Source: Mesorhizobium_K sp040049215 (GTDB taxonomy: Bacteria; Pseudomonadota; Alphaproteobacteria; Rhizobiales; Rhizobiaceae). Taken from it: DNA of 64,000 bases. The notes beneath the pieces are model-generated. The model was not told the origin of the DNA and did not search any database. It saw only the letters and a list, made by a program, of their open reading frames with translations. This document shows positions 60,355 to 64,000 of the stretch, in pieces (the stretch's first letter is position 1; every line of letters begins with the position of its first letter). The stretch is from the NCBI RefSeq assembly GCF_040049215.1, contig NZ_JBDZDN010000001.1, positions 186,001 to 250,000 on the forward strand, read 5' to 3'. The translations under genes were made by a program, and so were the position numbers.

Positions 60355-62652
60355 ATGAAGGTTGCGGTTCTCGGCGGTGGACCCGCCGGCCTGTATTTCG
60401 CGATCTCCATGAAGCTGCGCAACTCCGCGCACGACATAACCGTCGTCGAGCGCAACAAGCCCGACGACACGTTCGGCTGGGGCGTCGTGCTGTCGGCCGA
60501 AACGCTCGACAATCTGAGCCGCAACGACCCGGTCAGCGCGGTCTGGATCAAGCGCTACTTCGCCTATTGGGACGATATCGCCGTCGTCTACAAGGGCGTG
60601 CGCACCCTCTCCACCGGCCACGGCTTCTGCGGCATCGGCCGCAAGCGGCTCCTGATGCTCCTGCAGCGCCGCGCACGAGAGCTCGGCATCAACGTCGTCT
60701 TCGAGACCGAGGTGCCGGACCCCCGCCCCTACATGGATACCCACGACCTCGTGGTGGCCGCGGACGGGCTCAACTCGCGCTCGCGGGCTACCTTCGCGGA
60801 GGTCTTCAAACCCGACATCGATACCCGCAAGTGCAAGTTCGTGTGGCTCGGCACGCGCCAGAAGTTCGACGACGCCTTCACCTTCATCTTCGAGAAGACC
60901 GAGCACGGCTGGGTGTGGGCGCACGCCTACCAGTTCGACAAGGACACGGCGACCTTCATCGTCGAATGCAGCGAGGAGACCTGGGAGAAATTCGGCTTCG
61001 GCGCGATGAGCAAGGAAGAATCGATCGCCACTTGCGAGACGATCTTCGCCAGGCATCTGAGCGGTCATGAGCTGATGACCAATGCCGGCCACATCCGCGG
61101 CTCGGCGTGGATCAATTTTCCGCGTGTCCTGTGCGAGCGCTGGTCGCACAAGAACCTTGCACTGATGGGCGACGCCGCCGCTTCCGCCCATTTCTCGATC
61201 GGCTCGGGCACCAAGCTCGCGCTCGAAAGCGCGGTGGCGCTCGCCGACTACGTGCACTCCGAGCCCGACCTCGCGGCCGCCTTCCGTAAATACGAGGATG
61301 CGAGGCGCACCGAGGTGCTGAAGCTGCAGTCGGCGGCGCGCAACTCGCTCGAATGGTTCGAGGAGGTCGAGCGCTACCTCGACCTCGATCCGGTGCAGTT
61401 CAACTATTCGCTTTTGACGCGCTCGCAGCGCATCAGCCATGAGAATCTGCGCATGCGCGACCCCGAGTGGCTCGGCGGCGCGGAGGCATGGTTCCAGCGC
61501 GAGGCCGGTGCGCCGGAGCAGGACTGGAAGCGCGCGCCGATGTTCGCGCCGTTCAAGCTGCGCGAGATGAAGCTGATCAACCGCGTCGTCGTCTCGCCGA
61601 TGGCGCAATACAAGGCGGTCGACGGCTGCCCGACCGACTGGCACTTCACCCATTATGCCGAGCGCGCCAAGGGCGGCGCCGGGCTGGTCTATATCGAGAT
61701 GACCTGCGTCAGCCCTGAAGGCCGCATCACGCCCGGCTGCCCCGGTTTCTATGCGCCGGAGCATGAAGTCGCCTGGAAGCGGCTGGTCGACTTCGTTCAT
61801 CGTGAAACGCAAGCGAAGATCTGCGCGCAGATCGGCCATGCAGGCCCGAAAGCCTCGGTCCAGGTGCCTTGGGAAGACGACGGCATGCCGCTGACGGAGG
61901 ACAACTGGCAGATTCTCGGCCCTTCCACCGTCGCGTGGTCCGACGGGCACCAGATGCCCAAGGCGATGACCCGCGCCGACATGGACATGGTGCGCGACCA
62001 GTTCGTGGCGTCGGCCGAGATGGCCGACCGCTGCGGCTTCGACATGCTCGAAATCCACGCCGCGCACGGCTACCTGCTCTCCGCCTTCATCACGCCGCTG
62101 ACCAACAAACGCACCGACGACTATGGCGGGTCGCTCGAGAACCGCATGCGCTACCCACTGGAGATTTTTCATGCGGTGCGGGAGGCCTGGCCGCTGCACA
62201 AGCCGATATCGGTGCGCATTTCGGCCAACGACTGGGTCGGCATCGAGGGCGTCACGCCGGCCGACGCGGTCGAGATCGCCAAGATGCTCTCCGCGGCCGG
62301 CGTCGACATTTGCGACGTCTCCGCGGGCCAGACCTCGATCCGCGCCAAGCCTGTCTATGGCCGCATGTTCCAGACGCCGTTCTCCGACCGCATCCGCAAC
62401 GAGACCGGCATGGCGACGATGGCGGTCGGCAACATCTACGAGCCGGACCACGTCAACTCGATCCTGATGGCCGGGCGTGCCGACCTCGTCTGCCTCGCGC
62501 GGCCGCATCTCGCCGATCCCTACTGGACGCTCCACGCGGCGGTGACGCTCGGCGACCGCGGCGTGAAATGGCCGGATCCGTATTTGCCCGGCCGCGACCA
62601 GGCTTATCGGCTTGCGGCTCAGCGCAACGCGGCGGCGGAGTTCAAGGTATGA
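60355..62652 (+). CDS. 2-aminobenzoyl-CoA monooxygenase/reductase or salicylyl-CoA 5-hydroxylase type fusion enzyme
   Basis: A 765-residue fusion of two flavoenzymes. Residues 1-375 are an FAD monooxygenase (VLGGGPAGLYFAISMK, GDAAASAHFSIGSGTKLALES). Residues about 390-765 are an old-yellow-enzyme-type FMN reductase (APFKLREMKLINRVVVSPMAQY, HAAHGYLLSAFITPLTN, RTDDYGGSLENR). This architecture is known from 2-aminobenzoyl-CoA monooxygenase/reductase, which dearomatises anthraniloyl-CoA, and from salicylyl-CoA 5-hydroxylase. With isatin hydrolase nearby I favour anthraniloyl-CoA. Its stop overlaps the SDR start (ATGA). Confidence 0.87.
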   Translation: MKVAVLGGGPAGLYFAISMKLRNSAHDITVVERNKPDDTFGWGVVLSAETLDNLSRNDPVSAVWIKRYFAYWDDIAVVYKGVRTLSTGHGFCGIGRKRLLMLLQRRARELGINVVFETEVPDPRPYMDTHDLVVAADGLNSRSRATFAEVFKPDIDTRKCKFVWLGTRQKFDDAFTFIFEKTEHGWVWAHAYQFDKDTATFIVECSEETWEKFGFGAMSKEESIATCETIFARHLSGHELMTNAGHIRGSAWINFPRVLCERWSHKNLALMGDAAASAHFSIGSGTKLALESAVALADYVHSEPDLAAAFRKYEDARRTEVLKLQSAARNSLEWFEEVERYLDLDPVQFNYSLLTRSQRISHENLRMRDPEWLGGAEAWFQREAGAPEQDWKRAPMFAPFKLREMKLINRVVVSPMAQYKAVDGCPTDWHFTHYAERAKGGAGLVYIEMTCVSPEGRITPGCPGFYAPEHEVAWKRLVDFVHRETQAKICAQIGHAGPKASVQVPWEDDGMPLTEDNWQILGPSTVAWSDGHQMPKAMTRADMDMVRDQFVASAEMADRCGFDMLEIHAAHGYLLSAFITPLTNKRTDDYGGSLENRMRYPLEIFHAVREAWPLHKPISVRISANDWVGIEGVTPADAVEIAKMLSAAGVDICDVSAGQTSIRAKPVYGRMFQTPFSDRIRNETGMATMAVGNIYEPDHVNSILMAGRADLVCLARPHLADPYWTLHAAVTLGDRGVKWPDPYLPGRDQAYRLAAQRNAAAEFKV

Positions 62653-63422
62653 TCGGGGGCCAAAAGGTTCTCGGCCGTCATGCGCTCGTCACCGGCGGCG
62701 GCTCCGGCGTCGGGCGCGAGATCGCGCTGGCGCTGGCGCAAGCCGGCGTCGACGTGACGATCTGCGGCCGGCGGGCGGACGTGCTTGACGCGGTTGCCGC
62801 CGAGAGCAGCCGCATCCACGGCATCGCCGCCGACATCACCGACGAACACGCGGTGTCGGGGCTTTACGAAAAGGCGGAAGCGGCGCGCGGGCCGTTCGAC
62901 ATCGTGATCGCCAACGCCGGCGCCGCCGACAGCGCGCCCGCGCACAAGGTTTCGCTCGCAGACTGGCGCAGGACGCTCGACGTCAACCTCACGGGCGCGT
63001 TCCTCACCGTGAAGCCGGCGCTTTCAAGCATGGCCGCGCGCAAGGCAGGCCGCATCGTCTTCATCGCCTCGGTCGCCGGTCTCAGGGGTTATGCCTATGT
63101 CGCGCCCTATGTCGCGGCCAAGCACGGCGTGATCGGGCTGATGCGGGCGCTCGCCGCCGAGACCGTCAAGACGGGCGTCACCGTCAACGCGGTCTGCCCG
63201 GGCTATGTCGAGACGGACATGCTCGACCGGTCGGTGAACAACATCGTCGAAAAGACCGGGCGTTCGGCGGAAGAAGCGCGCTCGATCCTCGCCGCCGCCA
63301 ATCCGCAGAACCGGTTCATCCAGCCGGACGAAGTCGCGGACACCGTGCTCTGGCTCTGCGGAGAAAAGGCCGGCTCCATCACCGGCCAGGCGATCTCCAT
63401 CTCCGGAGGCGAGACATGGTGA
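62649..63422 (+). CDS. SDR-family NAD(P)-dependent oxidoreductase
   Basis: A 257-residue short-chain dehydrogenase. The cofactor loop is TGGGSGVGREIALALAQ, then NAGAAD, catalytic Ser in IASVAGLRG, and YVAAK (YxxxK). C-terminal ISISGGETW. The ATG at 62649 overlaps the upstream stop by four bases. In a CoA-ester beta-oxidation-like route it would act on a hydroxyacyl-CoA, alongside the enoyl-CoA hydratase encoded next. Confidence 0.9.
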   Translation: MIGGQKVLGRHALVTGGGSGVGREIALALAQAGVDVTICGRRADVLDAVAAESSRIHGIAADITDEHAVSGLYEKAEAARGPFDIVIANAGAADSAPAHKVSLADWRRTLDVNLTGAFLTVKPALSSMAARKAGRIVFIASVAGLRGYAYVAPYVAAKHGVIGLMRALAAETVKTGVTVNAVCPGYVETDMLDRSVNNIVEKTGRSAEEARSILAAANPQNRFIQPDEVADTVLWLCGEKAGSITGQAISISGGETW

Positions 63423-63886
63423 GCGCGCCGCTTTCCGCGATCTCCAAGGACAGCAAGGAGAGGCTGCGGCTTTGGATCAGGATGCTGCGGGCGTCGCGCA
63501 CCATCGAGGCGGAGCTGCGCGAGCGTCTCAGGCGGGAATTCGACACCACGCTGCCGCGCTTCGACGTGATGGCGGCGCTCTATCGCGTGCCGGAGGGGAT
63601 GCTGATGAGCGGCCTGTCGAGCTTCCTGCTCGTCTCCAACGGCAACGTGACCGGCATCGTCGACCGCCTCGTATCGGAGGGTCTGGTGACCCGCGCGCGG
63701 CGCAACGGCGACCGCCGCACCTCCATGGTGAAACTGACGGATGCCGGCAGGGCGCAGTTCGAGGCGATGGCTGCGGCCCACGAGGGCTGGATCGGCGAAC
63801 TGCTCGGCGGGGTCGGCGAGGAGGACACAAGGCGGCTTGCGACCATGCTGAAGTCGTTCCGTAGCAACTGGGAGGGGCGCGAATGA
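63416..63886 (+). CDS. MarR-family transcriptional regulator 2
   Basis: A 156-residue MarR protein (LRREFDTTLPRFDVMAALYRVPEGMLMSGLSSFLLVSNGNVTGIVDRLVSEGLVTRARRNGDRRTSMVKLT). The ATG at 63416 overlaps the SDR end by 7 bases, and its stop overlaps the hydratase start (ATGA). It is embedded in the operon and distinct from MarR 1. Ligand unknown. Confidence 0.88.
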   Translation: MVSAPLSAISKDSKERLRLWIRMLRASRTIEAELRERLRREFDTTLPRFDVMAALYRVPEGMLMSGLSSFLLVSNGNVTGIVDRLVSEGLVTRARRNGDRRTSMVKLTDAGRAQFEAMAAAHEGWIGELLGGVGEEDTRRLATMLKSFRSNWEGRE

Positions 63887-64000
63887 AGAACCCCGGTACA
63901 GGTTTTGGGATGGCCGGGCTGCAGCCGAAACACTTCGTCTGGAAGGTCGACGGCAGGATCGCGACGATCCGGCTCGACCGGCCGGAACGCAAGAACCCGC
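63883..64000 (+). CDS. Enoyl-CoA hydratase/isomerase family protein, N-terminal part (3' end outside window)
   Basis: The first 39 residues include WKVDGRIATIRLDRPERKNP, the crotonase family start (the usual continuation would be the RPExxNAL-type loop). The ATG at 63883 overlaps the MarR 2 stop (ATGA), preceded by GGGAGGGG. It continues the catabolic operon beyond the window. Confidence 0.8.
   Translation, partial: MKNPGTGFGMAGLQPKHFVWKVDGRIATIRLDRPERKNP

Noticed and set aside
61869..62648. Upstream extension of the SDR gene
   Set aside because: It covers the end of the monooxygenase-reductase fusion in another frame; the SDR fold begins at the ATG at 62649.

Overview
The window looks like a chromosomal segment of a high-GC alphaproteobacterium of the order Rhizobiales, most like Mesorhizobium and its relatives. 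The support comes from the split F0 ATP synthase operon (atpI-atpB-atpE-atpF'-atpF), a BacA-type transporter, a DUF6101 protein, a LexA box of the alphaproteobacterial GTTC-N7-GTTC type, and several families of short palindromic intergenic repeats of the sort common in rhizobia. I saw no rRNA, tRNA, CRISPR array, insertion sequence or phage gene.

Layout. 1-7.6 kb: the 3' end of ubiA, DUF6101, a tsaC/sua5 plus FAD-oxidase pair, a secreted repeat protein, and a strongly enlarged glyS. 7.7-18.6 kb: a small secreted protein and a lower-GC pentapeptide-repeat gene separate glyS from glyQ. Then come a Tat-exported phosphatase, a TPR-LysM protein, the polyprenyl diphosphate synthase gene and a + strand run (DUF2007, methyltransferase, S49 peptidase, small membrane protein, ispE, moaB). 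18.2-31.4 kb: cytochrome c, transglutaminase-like protein, glycosyltransferase, a LexA-box radical SAM gene, rnhB, the F0 operon, a SleB hydrolase, der with a YfgM-like partner, a deacetylase and bacA. 31.5-34.4 kb: an MFS exporter, a small protein, a LysR regulator and an ArsC-like protein.

34.4-45.9 kb: an accessory carbon/sulfur module. mtnK-mtnA face a complete sugar-type ABC importer across one perfect palindrome that covers two mirror-image promoters. A class II aldolase fused to a short-chain dehydrogenase and a SorC-type regulator lie a little further on, beyond an inserted MerR/MFS pair. I read this as a candidate methylthioribose / 5-deoxyribose salvage route (the DHAP shunt) with its own importer and an aldehyde-handling fusion enzyme.

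45.9-64 kb: a secreted VOC protein and then a catabolic island. A peptide-type ABC importer and a CrtI-like FAD enzyme run leftward. Rightward run an isatin hydrolase homologue, a second CrtI-like FAD enzyme, a MarR regulator, indolepyruvate oxidoreductase alpha and beta, a 2-aminobenzoyl-CoA monooxygenase/reductase (salicylyl-CoA 5-hydroxylase) type fusion, an SDR, a second MarR regulator and the start of an enoyl-CoA hydratase. Together these suggest degradation of an indolic compound (indole-acetate or tryptophan-derived) through isatin and anthranilate to anthraniloyl-CoA. A shared palindromic motif lies upstream of both arms. The cluster runs off the right edge, so the first and last steps cannot be seen.
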